This document shows positions 13,301 to 25,298 of a stretch of 64,000 nt of DNA, one piece after another; positions within the stretch are counted from its first letter, which is position 1; the number at the start of each line of letters is the position of its first letter. A model generated the notes under the pieces. That model saw only the letters and a program-made list of their open reading frames with translations. It was not told where the DNA came from and ran no database searches. Position numbers and translations under genes: made by a program. Source of the DNA: Dasypus novemcinctus. Taxonomy: Eukaryota; Chordata; Mammalia; Cingulata; Dasypodidae. The stretch lies in assembly GCF_030445035.2 (NCBI RefSeq), contig NC_080683.1, positions 88,993,675 to 89,057,674 of the forward strand, in the 5' to 3' direction.

Positions 13301-13795
13301 TATAGTTTCTTCAAAAATATCCTTATGTGAGTTTAATGAGTTATTAATAGCTTCTTTCTTTCTCTTTCTTTTATCTCAGACTCTACTCCTTCTTATACTT
13401 CTCCTTACCTCAACTGTGTTCACTTCCCACCTCCTGTGTAACTACTTACTTTGATTTTTCTGGGACTCTTAAATAGTGGTTTTGTGTCCTCCTCCTTATC
13501 TTAATGGCCCAAGTTGTTATCCCCTTCCCTCCTTTTCTCTTTTAAGGGTGTGAGGTGGATTCTTTAGCTTTTACATAGCAAATCCTTTCTCTTTTTTTAG
13601 TAGGGACACTCCTCTTCTCCATTTTTAAAAGTAGCATCAGTCTCCCCTTATTTATTTCCTAATTTATTTCAATATTTCCCTTTCTAAAGGACTTCAAATT
13701 TATTATCTTTATTTACTCAGAATTCTCCTGACAATCCAATTGTTTGTTTTTTTCCAGTTAGTGTTTCTGGGTCCTTTTCTATTCTTGTAGTGATG
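10320..13795. other. Long unassigned intergenic stretch with poly-T tracts
   Basis: No gene was recognised. Low-complexity features are a pure T run at about 12131-12149 and a T-rich A/T patch at about 13068-13098. The latter may be the tails of minus-strand retroelements too diverged to name. A pyrimidine-rich zone runs from about 13250 to 13720. Confidence 0.4.
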
Positions 13796-13799
13796 TGCA

Positions 13800-14345
13800 T
13801 AATTATTCTGATCATGTTACATATATTAATAGTTGACTCATTTCTATTGCTGAGTAGTATGCTATCATAAAGATATATTAAAATTTGTTTCTCCATTCAC
13901 CTATTTCTGGACATTTTGGGTTTTTCCAGTTTTTGACTATTTGAAATAAAAAAATAAGTGCTATAAGCAAGTGTGTACAAGTCTTTGTATGAACATATGT
14001 TTTAATTTCTCTAGGGGTGAAATGACAGAACCATATGATGGATCTCTCTTTAGATTTTTAGAGACTGGCAAGCTGTTTACCCATGAAAGTGTGTCTTTTT
14101 TTACAATCCCATCAGTAGTTTATGGGAATTTCAGCTCCTCCACATTATCACCAACTTTTAGTATGCTTAGCATTTTTCACATTAACATTCTAATATTGTC
14201 CACCAGTATCTCATTATGGTTGCATATGACTATGGCATGCCACCAGTCCTACATTTGTGTCATCATGGAGTTGGAAGACGTCATCCATGTTAGTCCTTGA
14301 GATGTATATTTACTAGTGGTACCAGCTGTTGGTTATTACCATTAA
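13800..14345 (-). mobile_element. Old L1 ORF2 3' end, reverse orientation
   Basis: This is the reverse complement of the L1 ORF2 C-terminus and 3' flank. TTCTATTGCTGAGTAGTATG and GGACATTTTGGGTTTTTCCAG mirror the standard plus-strand wording ATACTACTCAGCAATAAAA. The same subfamily lies in the opposite orientation at 45010-45835, including an unusual shared segment around TGGCATGCCATAGTC. Confidence 0.75.
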
Positions 14346-15645
14346 ATGTTCTGATAGACACTATTGAGACCATAATATACATTGGTACATATGCCTTATT
14401 CCCCAGCCTTCTCAGTATATGTACCTCATCTTTATTTTAAAAGTTCTGTTCCATACGTGTCTCTCATCAAAGTCTCTCAAGTCACTAGTGATATTAGATA
14501 GATAGAGAAAACCAAGTCAGAATGAACATCAAGGAAAGTCTCTTTAACTCTTTCTTCAGAAATTCAATCAGTTACAAAATGTTTAAAATCCGAAACAGTT
14601 GCCAATATTTCCTCCATTATGACCAGCTCTTACTCTGTTTCTTGCTTTCTATGAATTTTGGTGTCTTCATCTATAAAGTAGGTTTGACTGCATTTTGTAC
14701 CACAGCCTGAGATGGAGTTTATGATAAAGCCACTTGATGAACTAAATTTAACTAAAACTTAAACAAGGCTTTATCAGATCACAGATGTGCCTGCAGACAT
14801 GTTCCAATATATCAATTCTTGTTAAGCTTTTTGAGAAAGACCCCAAGTCAGTTGTAGATTTAGTATATAAAGTACAACTTTTGTTAGGAGAAATGCTTCC
14901 TTAAAAGAATGTGCTATTATATATCCAATAGAATCAAAACCCATATGGTTTTATATCACCCAGCGGTATGATCTTGGTTTGAGTCAAGAATCATTTCCAC
15001 TAAGTATAATGAAATGCACCTTCACTGAAAACCATTTCCAATCTAGAGGGTTAAAAACTTGGGAAGGACAGGACAGAAATGACAGATAGATGGGGAAATA
15101 AGAAGCTACCCCTAAGCATCTTTAAAAGCTGAAGTACATTTCAGGGTATAGAAGGAGTTTCCAACATTGATTTCAGGATTAACATTCATCAATGTGTAGA
15201 AAGCATGGCACAGAGAAAATTCAAGACATAAAAGGGAAAATGTACTTTGTGCACTTTAGGCAGATCTTGACGATCCCTAAGAAATTTACAGAATTGAATT
15301 ATTAAATATGTAGGTTGTGAGAAGTTAGAATAGTTTCCATGACTTCTGGATCAAGATAGCTAACTGTGCACACATTAATTTCTCTTACCTCCCCAAATTA
15401 TACTGAAATGACAAAATAGAAAAAAAAAAAGTAAAAAAGTTTTCTGAGCCTGCTAGAGAACTAGAGATTAGGAAATACCAAGCAAAAAATGGTATAGAGA
15501 AGGTTACTATAGAGGTAAGAACTGTTTTTCTCAGTGACCTTTCCAGAGAAACACAAGCTTGAAGTCATCAAGGATGGGAACAAGAGATAGGCTACAGGAC
15601 AATCATTAGGGTAGTTAACAGAAGGATTTTAAAAGAAATGCACCA
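14346..15645. other. Unassigned intergenic stretch
   Basis: No gene was recognised. An A-rich run is at about 15419-15432. The segment at 15340-15450 faintly resembles an L1 5' end, but I cannot support the call. Confidence 0.35.
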
Positions 15646-15650
15646 TTTAC

Positions 15651-16111
15651 TGGGGATATATTCAAGTCCGCTATAAAGAGATGCTCAAGTCCTAGCCCCT
15701 GGTCCTGTGGGTGTGAATCCATTTGCAAATAGGACTTTGAAGATATTATTAGTTAAGGTGTGGACTCCTTTGTGAATAGGATCTCCAAAGATCTTATTTA
15801 GATGAGGCCAGATTGGGTCCAGGTGGGCTTTAATCTTTATGACTGGATCCCTTGTAAACAAAGGAAATTAAGATAACAGTTAGCCGGTAGAAATCAAAAG
15901 TCAGATGGAAATCAGAGGAGCAGACACGAGGAGAGAGAGAGCGATCACGTGTGATGGAGAATTGCTGGAATGCTACATACTATGTGAGAAAGCAAGCCCT
16001 GCCAATACCTTGATGTTGGACTTCTATCCTTCAAAATCCTGAGACAATACATTTCTGTTTTTTAAGCCAAACAGTATATGGTATTTGTCATAGCAGCCCT
16101 GGCAAACTAAG
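15651..16111 (+). mobile_element. MaLR-type solo LTR, xenarthran-like variant
   Basis: MLT1-like landmarks in order are GAGATGCTCAAGTCCTAGCC, GGTGTGAATCCATTTGCAAA, TATTATTAGTTAAGG, GACTGGATCCC, then TTTCTGTTTTTTAAGCC and TCATAGCAGCCCTGGC. Like the copy at 37650, it carries an extra segment after GTTAAG (TTTGTGAATAGGATCT region). The two copies therefore look like one lineage-specific subfamily. Confidence 0.7.
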
Positions 16112-16540
16112 ATTCCAGGTATCCGCTCTGCGTCTACGAAAGAACTGGCTCTGATATTTGCTTCCCTGGATGAAGCCAGAGAGAACAGACTTGCAAAAAT
16201 GTTGGTGTGAGTTTGTTGTATTGGTGTGTGTGTTTGTGTAGGTGGATGTCTTAATATAATTATTGGAGTCACACAGATGAAGAGTTGACACATCCACTAT
16301 AGATAGGGAGGAGGAAAAAGAACAAAAAGAAAGTACTATATATGGGAATGAAATTCCTTGGAGTATATTTAATCCATCCCTGAAATAAAACCTCCCTTAT
16401 GTTCTCTCCAATTATAAGTCTGCTTTTGATGCACTTCTGATCATTCACCGCATAACTGCAGATTTATCTCTCTTATTGGGGGAGAGGGCTCAATGTCATT
16501 GAAAATAAACTTCAAAAATCCTTAAGGACAGGAATTGGCT
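16112..16540. other. Short intergenic stretch with GT-rich patch
   Basis: A degenerate GT-rich microsatellite-like patch lies at about 16200-16250. I see nothing else before the ECT2 pseudogene's 5' UTR-like sequence. Confidence 0.4.
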
Positions 16541-17051
16541 GTGGCAGTGAACAGCAAAGAATGATGGTAGTGGTGAGAACAATTGGAGCTTGAAGTGGTG
16601 GAACTTCTAGGGTTATTTTTGGGAGTGCCAATGTAGAAGAGTACAAACAATGGCTGACAATAGTGTACTAACATCCACCAGTGGGAGGACTAGCTTGGCA
16701 CTCTTTCATTTTTTATTCTAAAGTTATTGAAACATCCAAGGAAAATTTATTTATGGGATCTACTTTGGGCCTTATAGAAGAAATACCTCAGATTGCAATG
16801 AGTATGATTTTGGTTCAAGAAGCCAGGAAACAGGAAGAACTTATAAAAACCATAAAGACTATGAAAATAATGGAAGTTCCTGTTGTGAAGGTAAAAAAAA
16901 TATTGTCCTGGAAAATCAGGACAGTAAAAAGTACTATTAACATGGAAATTAAAATGCCCTTTGTAAAGATGGAATCAGTAAAAGAATTTGAAGGTTTGGA
17001 TTCCTCAGAATTTGAAAATGCATTCAGTCTTGGACTTGCAGGACTCTGCTT

Positions 17052-17077
17052 CCCCTCCCCCCCGCCCCCCCCCCCCC
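17052..17077. repeat. Poly-C tract (G-run on minus strand)
   Basis: Twenty-four of 26 bases are C, broken only by T at 17056 and G at 17064. It lies at the left edge of the DAS composite, where a reverse-oriented SINE would normally show poly-T. The minus strand could form a G-quadruplex. Confidence 0.9.
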
Positions 17078-17599
17078 GACATGGTTCATTCATCTGTTTT
17101 GCTTGTTGGTTTTGCTCATTGTTTTTTGGCTTGTTGTGCTTGTTGTCTGCTCATACTCTTTTTTGTTGTTGTTGTTTTTATTTTTTGCACATTGTCTGTT
17201 TGTTTTTTCTTTAGCAGGCACCAGGAATTGAACCTGGGGCCTCTCATGTGGGAGGTGGGCACTCAAATGCTTGAGCCACATCAGCTCCCTGCTCATTTGT
17301 TCTTTGCTTGTTATCTTCTCCTTGTTTGCTTGTTGTCTTTTTTTCCTTCCCCTCCCCCTCCGCTGCCCTGCTGTTTTTGCTGTCTGTGTCCATTCACTGT
17401 GTGATCTGTATCTACTTCTCTTTTTGTCTTTTTCCTCTAAGATTCCCTGTGATTCAATCCTGGGGATCTCTGATGTGGAGAGAGGTTCCCTGTCAATTGA
17501 GCCACCTCAGTTCCTGGTCTCTGCTGCACTTCACCTTGACTCTCCCCTTTCTTTCTTCTTGTTGCATCATCATCTTGCTGTGTGACTCACTTGCGTGAG

Positions 17600-17835
17600 C
17601 ACTCAGCTTGACATGTGGGCACTGGCTTGCTGTGCAGGCGCTGGCTCACCATGCGGGCACTCATGTGGGTACTCAGCTCACCATATGAGCACTCATGCAG
17701 GCACTTGGCTCACCATATGGGCACTGGCTTGCCATGTGGGCACTCAGCTCACCACACAGGCACTCACTTGGGCACTTGGCTAACCACGTGGGCACTCAGC
17801 TCGCCATAGCCACATAGCTACTGGCTCACTGCACA
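17600..17835. repeat. ~20-bp minisatellite inside the DAS composite
   Basis: Tandem degenerate units read like GGGCACTCAGCTCACCATAT, alternating GGGCACTGGCT and GGGCACTCAGCT phases, about 11-12 units. It sits between two tRNA-derived modules and belongs to the composite SINE rather than to an independent satellite. Confidence 0.8.
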
Positions 17836-20800
17836 GGCATGCTTTCTCTTCTTTTTCATCAGGAGACTCCAGGGATTGAACCTGGGTCCTCCCTTATAGA
17901 CAGCAGAGAACTTATCACTTGAGCCATATCCGCTTCCCTGCTCATGGTCTGCTCATTGTTTTTGCTTGTTGTCTGCTCATTCTTTGCTCATTGTTTGTTT
18001 GTCTTCTTTAGGAGGTACAGGGAACCGAACCTGAGACCTCCCATGTGGGAGACAGGTCCTCAACTGCTTCAGCCAAATCCACTCCAAGACTCTGTTTTTA
18101 ATGAATTATACAATGCTGATTCCAGAGTTACTGGATACCAGTTGAGTTAAATTGTGCACAAAAAGGAGTCTGCCATTTGCATGTTATCTGCTCTATTATA
18201 CAAGTATGGTTCATCTAGTACTATGCTTTACAGGATTCAGGAAGAAAGACAAACTAGTCAGATTGGTGACATTGGTCCATCACATGGGTGGAGTTATTTG
18301 AAAAGACTTTAATTCAAAAGTTATATATATTTTGTGGCAAATTGTACACAAGGAGAAAAATTTAGTTTGCTGTGAACCTGGGTACTCACTCCTATTATGA
18401 AGCCAGAATATATTTATAAAGCTTGGGAAAGGAGGAATGAACCAGATTTCTGTGCAGCAATTGATGATTTTAAAAAAGGAATTTAAAATTCCTCTATTTC
18501 AAGATTGTGTGTTAAGTTTCCTGGGATTTTCAGGTGAAGAGAAAAATAATATGGAAGAAATTAATGAAATGCAAGTAGGTAACTGTTTACCAGTTGGAGA
18601 TGAAAGAAGTATTCATTTTATAGTGGAAGAGAATATAGTAAAAGAATTTTCATTTGAACACTCAGAGAAACTTTGTTAATCAAGAGTGGTTCTGGGGAAG
18701 TATTCAAATGGATGCCCGAGCTGGAGAAACCATGCATTTAGATGAAAAGGACTGAGCTCAAGAAATCAATGTCACTTCTTTCTCTACATACCCAAATAGC
18801 AATCAAAAGAGATATTGTTTAAAAGACACACTTGTCAAGAGAGACAGATTTGTCACCTTTCCCTCCCTGTAAGCACCCATATGTGGAACATTCCCTTTCC
18901 ACAGGGTCACTCTTAGATATCTCCAACATACCTGAGTCTAGCATTAATTATAATGAAAAACCAAAGACTTGTACTAAGTCTTCTAAAAATTCTACTCCAG
19001 TTCCTCAAAAGCAGTCAGTTAGGTGACAAGTTGCTAAAGAGTTCTATTAGTGTGAAAGTAATTTTGTAAATACAATAGCAACAATTATTCAGTTATTTCA
19101 AGTTCCTGTAGAAGAGAAAAGACAATGTGGTGGGCCTATCCTTTCACCAGAAGAGTTTAAGACTATTTTTGGTAGCATTCCAGATATTTTTTGATGTGCG
19201 TACTAAGATAAAGGATGATCTTGAAGATCTTATTATTAATTAGGATGAAAGCAAAAACGTTGGTGATACCTTTCTTAAATGTTCAAAGGATTTTGTAAAA
19301 GGGAAAACCAACACTTCTTTTGTAAACTTCTTTGAAATGAGCAAGGTAATGATTATTAAACGTGAAAATCAGAACACAAGATTTCATGTTTTTTTAAAGA
19401 TAAACCAAGTGTAACCAGAATGTGGACATCAAAGCCTAGTTGAACTTCTCATTCGAACAGTACAGAGGTTATCCAGTGTTGTACTACTTTTAAATGATCT
19501 TAAGCCTATGGTTGATGAAAATCCTGACAAAAGTACTCTAGAAAAAGTTATTGGATCATTTTTATTATTAATAAATAATAATGAGGATAAGAGAAAAACT
19601 GGAGCTCAAAAGCAAATTTTTGTTGTTGTTTATGATGTAGATGGATATCTGACAAATCTTTGATCTTCTAATAGAAGTTTAGTACAAGTTGAGCACCCTG
19701 TGACAAATAACTCTCTTCCTCTTTAATGACTGTGTAAAGATAGAAGGAAATGACACAAGGTTCTTGGCGCTTTTCAGAGTGGTCATGGCCACACCCAACC
19801 TCCAGCTTCTCTTAAGCATATTCATCTAATGACTCTTTCTCAAATGGAAAAGGTTCTGAACATAAGAGAGACAGAAGATTGCCATAATTCTTTTGCCTTG
19901 TTTGTGAGGCCACAGACAGAGCAGGCGAATGTGCCGCTCAGTTTCCAAAAATACATCAGAGGAACTCTCAAAAAAAAATGGTGAAAGATGCTGTGTTGAC
20001 ATGTAGCCAACACCATTTGTAAAGCAGATCCTGAGAATCTTATTTATACCACTGATACAGAACCCTTTGAAGTAAATACAAAAGAAATGGGCAGTACATT
20101 GAGTGGAGCATCTAGAGTCATAACAAAGATTTCCAAAAAGCTTACAAGAGCATTCTTTTTCTCCCAAACTCCAAAAAGAGCTCTATGAAGGACTCTTATG
20201 ACACCCTATAGCTAAGTTAAGGGAAGAAGTTCTCCCAGCAATTACAAGCATGTAATGAATTGTCTGTCTAGCACATCATCATTAGCACACTTTCATGAAC
20301 ATGCGAAGAGCTGTGAGAAATTTGAGTCACCCAATGCACATGTTACCAGCTGAGATCAAGCAAGGGCATACCGTCTCTTTCTTTGTCAGGCATTAATCCT
20401 TCTTAAAAGGAGAAGTCATACTTTAAGTAGACGTACAATTCATTTCATATGAAGCTTAAAAAAAATCTAAGTATAGAAACTTTTAGAAACACCTCATACT
20501 TGAACAAGAAACTAAGTTAAGTACCACTTTTCATTGGCACTTGGTAAAAACTGAAGAGAAAATAAGTATAATAAATCATGCCATTTGTTTTCATTTTGAA
20601 ATAGTTAAGTTATACCTCTTATATTTTTCAAGTTAACTCATGTAAAAACTAATGATTTTGATGTAATTTATTTCCTTGCTCAAATTCTTTATACAAAGAC
20701 CAATAACTTATGTTATTTATGCTATCAGTAACTTTGTGTCCCGACTGAGTAAATAATTTTTATTGGTAAGTGCCACATACTGCTGTGAATATATTTGTAT

Positions 20801-21699
20801 AGTGTCCATGAATGGATTTATGGAGATACACATTTGTGTGTCTCAATTTGTATAGAAATTGAGAGATATCGCATTTACTTACTGGATAAAATCCTATATA
20901 AATTCCTGGTTAATTAGTGGGGCCTTGTTTCACATGTGATTTTTGAAGTAGTTATTAAACTGCTGCTTTTTGCATAGTTTATTTTCTTCTCAAATGTTTC
21001 CAAGATCTAGTATATGGATTTAAAAAGCTTTGCCCCTATTAATAAGAATAATAGTTAGAAGTTGTTGTTTCAAAATACTTTTACAGATTGAGATGACAGA
21101 AAAATATTTTAAAAATACTGTATATTTTACAAAAGAATAGTATTAATGCATGCTTATAACTGTTTTAGAGATAAAATATTTATGGTAATTTTTAGCCACT
21201 AGAAAAAAATATTTTGAAGGATAATATCCTGAGAAAATTGAGATATAAGTTGTTTATATTCTCTGAAATAATTCAAAAGTTGCCATTCATTTTACTTGTC
21301 TGTAAAATGCATAAAAATGGGTGCAGGCAACTTATCATTATCATAATTAAAAGTAAAATTGAAATATGATTCTTTGGTATTGTGAAGTATTTTTCAAGTC
21401 CTGATATTATCTTTAACAACAATATTTTTCTTTTATAGTCAGAAAGAAAAAATAATCAAGTCTATGAATAAAGATACTTTTTCCTATGTGTTCAGGAAGT
21501 AGTGCAAACATTTAATTGCCATTTAACAATTTTTGATAACCTATTTTAATAGTTTAACTGAATATATAGATTTTTTTATGCCATGTATGTGCCACTTTTT
21601 AAGATAGTAAATGATTCCTTATTGCTATATTTTAAAAGCAGTTGTATTAGTAAGAACTTTGTAAATAAATATTTATCTTCCCCCCAAAAAAAACACACA

Positions 21700-22300
21700 C
21701 ATAAGCACAAACAAATCTCTTGAGGGACCCTACTGTACCTTCCCATACTGACTTATTCTTTATTTTTAAATATAAAAGATATCCAATATCAAGTCGTTTG
21801 AGAAAAACCAGTAGCATGGAAAAGAATCATCAATATGAACAAATAGAACAATTAACCCCAGAGGAAACATAATTCCAGAAACAGAAAATAATAATTTTTA
21901 ATCACGCAGATTCAAGGACTCAGAAAATATTGCATACTCCTAGGTCTTTAAACTAGTCCACCCGACAGGGGTAACATTGAGAAAAGCAATGCATAAATCA
22001 GAAGGGGCACACTGTTGGCCTACAGGTGAATGTGGCCTATGTATGTATTTTTTGTACAATGGTTCAATATTTTTCAAATTTGAATGACCTTAGACATGAC
22101 ATATACTCTCCAATTCACTACAGTTCTCACTATTACCTTCCCCCCAAAAAAGTTTCACTCATTTGTGTTAACAAACTGGAACACCTAATAATTTGCCTTT
22201 TTGGTCCTTGCAGTAGAGTGATCTCACATATGCACATGGATGAAAATGCTAAATAAAATGTTATTATAGCCAATCCAAGTCCAAATTGAAAGAGTAATTA
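21700..22300. other. Unassigned intergenic stretch
   Basis: No gene or repeat family was recognised between the ECT2 pseudogene poly-A and the solo LTR. Confidence 0.4.
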
Positions 22301-22305
22301 ATTAC

Positions 22306-22767
22306 TGTAGCAGTCTGATATAATTGATGAATTCCAAAAAGAAATATTGGATTATACTTGTAATCTGATCTGTACCTGGGCATGCCTGAGTTATGATTAG
22401 GGCAGATAAAAGGCATGGAGAAGAATAGAGTTGAGGGTTTTCTGATGTTGGATTTTTGATGTTGGAGTTTGATGCTGAAGACTTAAGCTGGAGCCCAGGA
22501 AGTAAACTCCCAGAGGAAAGAGAAGCCAGTCCCAGGAAGGAAGGAACCTTGAACCAAGAGAAAAGCAAGGCCCAGGAACATAGGAACCCAGGAAGCCTGA
22601 ACCCTTACAGACATTGGCAGCCATCTTGCTCCAAATAGACTTTGGTGAGGGAAGTAACTTATGATATGGCCTGGTATCTGTAAGCTCCTACCCCAAAAAG
22701 ATACCCTTTATAAAAACCAAACAGTTTCTGGTATTTTGCATTGGCACCCCTTTGGCTGACTAATACA
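22306..22767 (+). mobile_element. Solo LTR (MaLR-like) with 5-bp target duplication
   Basis: The LTR runs TGTAGCAGTCTGATAT to CTGACTAATACA and is flanked by perfect attac duplications at 22301-22305 and 22768-22772. A 5-bp duplication and TG...CA ends are what ERV/MaLR integration leaves. It matches the copy at 54515-55008 along its whole length but lacks a ~35-bp palindromic segment. It contains no internal retroviral sequence. Confidence 0.85.
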
Positions 22768-22772
22768 ATTAC

Positions 22773-24575
22773 AATAATCAAAGGATACATAGAAATGGAC
22801 CTAACATGTAATTACCGCTCAAGAATGTTTGTTGAGTGAAAGAATTTACTTTTCTAAGGTCATGCAAATAATTAGTGAAAGAATGAGGTATAAAACTCAA
22901 TTCTTATTCAATGTTCTTTGGATGTTCTTTTTATTGGTGGCAAAAATATCATCGTACTGGTAGATTTCCTATGCCATGAAGTTGCCCAGCAAACTTTTGA
23001 AATTAGTATTGTCAATGGTGAAGGCCTGGAAAGCTTTACATGAAAGTTATAATCCAGGTAAAACCCAGTTACATTTAGTAAGCAGGTAAGTGTGGAGAAG
23101 CCGCATAGTGGTAGAATATTCAGCAAGAGATTAAAAAAAAAACTATACAGCTAAACACAATGAAAAGGAAAAAAGATCACCAAATTGTGGATTTTAAAAA
23201 ATTAAATATTTTACTTTTAAGAAGGTATGAAATTGTCCAGAGAATAAAACAAAATATGCAAAGATGCGAAAGAGATAATATAAAATGCAATCTTTTGGGT
23301 ATGACAAAAAGGAAAAGATGCCATATTACACACATACACAAGAACACTTTTGTCCCCCCTAAAAGAACCCCAGGAAGGGTAAACTAGAAACTGACAAAAT
23401 GGATACCCTTTAGGGCATGGATGGGAAAAGCGTGGAATAATGGCGCATCCCTCTGAGGTTAACTTTTCACATAATTTTGACTTTTGAACCATGTTAATTC
23501 TTTATATTAAAAACAAATTTAAAATAGTAAGAATGGGAAAACATTGCAGTTAAATACAAATATAAACAAATGAACCTAAAAGATATCAAAAAACTAAGAT
23601 AACCACACGGAAGAGAATGTAAAAGTATCAAATTCTCTTTTGAACACAACTCTTTGACTATACACCTGCAGGGAGACTAAAAGAACAAGAGGAAGATCCC
23701 TGCAGTGGTTGGGGGAAAAAAGCATATATTTTCCCTAGCTCTGTCTGTTAAATCTAGAAATAAGGACATTTCTTGGTTGATAAGCACATATGGTGGTCAG
23801 ATACTGGCTTGTCTGAGCAAAAGGAGCACATGGTTGTTGGTGAAATCAGTTCCAGGAATAAGACAAGGAAATACAAGGTATGAGTACAGAAGAAAGAAAT
23901 TGCTTAAAACCTGATAGGAACATATCAAAAGAAAACAGGAATTAGTTAAAAGGGGTTTTCACTGGCCAAATTTGGTGAACTTTGAGCATTAAAATGAGTT
24001 ATAACAAGGATGAACTTACTAAAACCAATTTAGTAAGGGCAATACTTAAATTTAAAAAGCAAAATTTACAAAGCCCATTTTTATAGAAGAATGTCAATTC
24101 TAAATGTGAAAAGAATGATAGTATAAATAGAAAAACCATCCACTTTATGGATGTTACTGTAATAATTGATTTAGACAAGAATCATAATGCATGCTAAAAT
24201 CATGGGTGAAAAACTATTAAGGAAATGATTTTTCTCATACTTAAAATATCAAGCCTCAGATTAGTTGCTAATTACAAAAGGAAAATATACTTCTATGATA
24301 TTATGAATATCAAGCAGATATTGCCTTTACCCAGTAATCATAATGTCATCAGCACTGGGATAAATATTCCTGAAGTTGTGTACTATGAATTATATAACTA
24401 GTCTTTCCCACAAGGCCTAACCTGCATCTAATCATGAGGCCAAATCAAACAAATCCAAATCAAGTGACATTCTGCAAAACCACCTTCAGGACTTGTCAGA
24501 AATATTGATGCTATGAAAGGCAATGAAGGCTGAGAAACTCTTTTTGAATAAAAATGACTAAAGAGACAAGAAAAT
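22773..24575. other. Unassigned AT-rich intergenic stretch
   Basis: No gene was recognised. Short lysine-rich frames (for example 23160-23387) reflect A-rich composition. Confidence 0.4.
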
Positions 24576-25298
24576 AAAATGCAGTGTGTGGGGGGATTGT
24601 GGGAACATGGCGGATGAGGTGGACAGAGAAAGCTTAGCTCTTACTGAAACAACTGAGAGTCTAGGGCTGCCTTGGCCACGTGCCTTGGGGTACAGCAGAC
24701 CAGGACACTGCTTCATAACTAACAGGAGAGTAGGGGACAGAGGGGAGGAAGCCTAAATAGCAAACTGTTATTGATCCTTCGCCAAGGGAGAGGCTCCCCT
24801 CCTCCATCCCTGAGATACCAGGTGAGGGTAAAACTCCTGGCAATGATATCTGACAAGAGAACAGACTTCCTCCCTGCCAGTACCTCAAGCTATATAGAGA
24901 GCAGAGGCGGGGGTGCTCTGGGTCATCTAGGAGGGTGCTACTAGAAAGAAAAGGAAGAGGGGGGCGGGAGGGAATCTTGGGTTTTTGACTGAAAGAGGCA
25001 CTTACACCCTGCCTTCAGGACAAACGCCCTAGAGACGCTGGCTTCCTCCTCCAAAGGAGAGTGGGAGCGACCTCCCTGGGAGGAGAGGGGCTCTGTGACG
25101 GTGGAGAGTGGTTTCTTTGTGATTATTTTAGCTAGCAGAGGGGACCCTGATGCAACAGGGGTAGAGGAGGGGAATCTCCTTAGGCAGTCTGCCATATCTA
25201 GTAGCCTAGATAAAGACAGAATTTACGTAAGAAAAGAGGCAGAGGTAACGGGGAAGGAATAGGGGCTGATAGGTTTCTGAAAAGCTTTGCTTACCCAG

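Larger units (their letters stand above)
17050..18086 (-). mobile_element. Composite DAS SINE array inserted in ECT2 pseudogene
   Basis: About 1.04 kb inserted in the ECT2 copy, with flanking copies of AGGACTCTG/AAGACTCTG (about 17040 and 18086) that fit a short target duplication. It holds at least four tRNA-Ala-derived units in reverse orientation. Each has a GATTGAACCTGGG-like B-box complement and a GAGCCACATCAGCTCCC-like A-box complement; they lie near 17215-17290, 17445-17515, 17865-17935 and 18010-18085. The units are joined by T-rich spacers of TTGTCTGCTCATT type and by a ~20-bp tandem array at 17600-17835. This tRNA-Ala SINE architecture is characteristic of Xenarthra and is the strongest taxonomic marker in the window. 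Confidence 0.85.
16650..21693 (+). pseudogene. ECT2: ECT2 processed pseudogene (RhoGEF), SINE-interrupted
   Basis: This is a reverse-transcribed copy of the cytokinesis RhoGEF mRNA ECT2. It starts at the ATG equivalent (16650, MADNSVLTST) and runs without introns through the BRCT repeats, the central region, the DH domain (about 19020-19700) and the PH domain (about 19720-20110) to the terminal stop at 20450-20452. A 3' UTR follows, with AATAAA near 21664 and an A-run at about 21686-21693. Recognisable pieces include VILVQEARKQEELIK-like text, LFQDCVLSFLGFSGEEK, RETDLSPFPPCKHP and HSLSTGSLLDISN. It holds many stops and frameshifts. A composite DAS SINE splits the coding part at about codon 133. 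The parent gene's function (activation of RhoA at the midzone) cannot be retained. The processed origin follows from exon contiguity. Confidence 0.93.

Noticed and set aside
16681-17404. Long plus-strand frames near 16.7-17.4 kb
   Set aside because: The first is the ECT2 pseudogene N-terminus running into a SINE. The others are translations of the C-rich and T-rich SINE sequence.
17600-17835. CRISPR-like spaced repeat
   Set aside because: Units are directly tandem with no unique spacers, diverged, and part of a xenarthran SINE composite in a mammalian genome.
17215-18085. tRNA-Ala genes
   Set aside because: A- and B-box similarity is real, but the modules lack a foldable full-length tRNA, occur in tandem, and match the DAS SINE family.
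22302-22638. Frames in both directions across the LTR at 22.3 kb
   Set aside because: They repeat almost identically at 54.6 kb because both are solo LTR copies, so they are not host genes.
24661-25195. Minus-strand frames in the L1 5' UTR
   Set aside because: Antisense frames in GC-richer L1 5' UTR with no conserved domain. An antisense L1 protein of the primate type was considered but no similarity was recognised.
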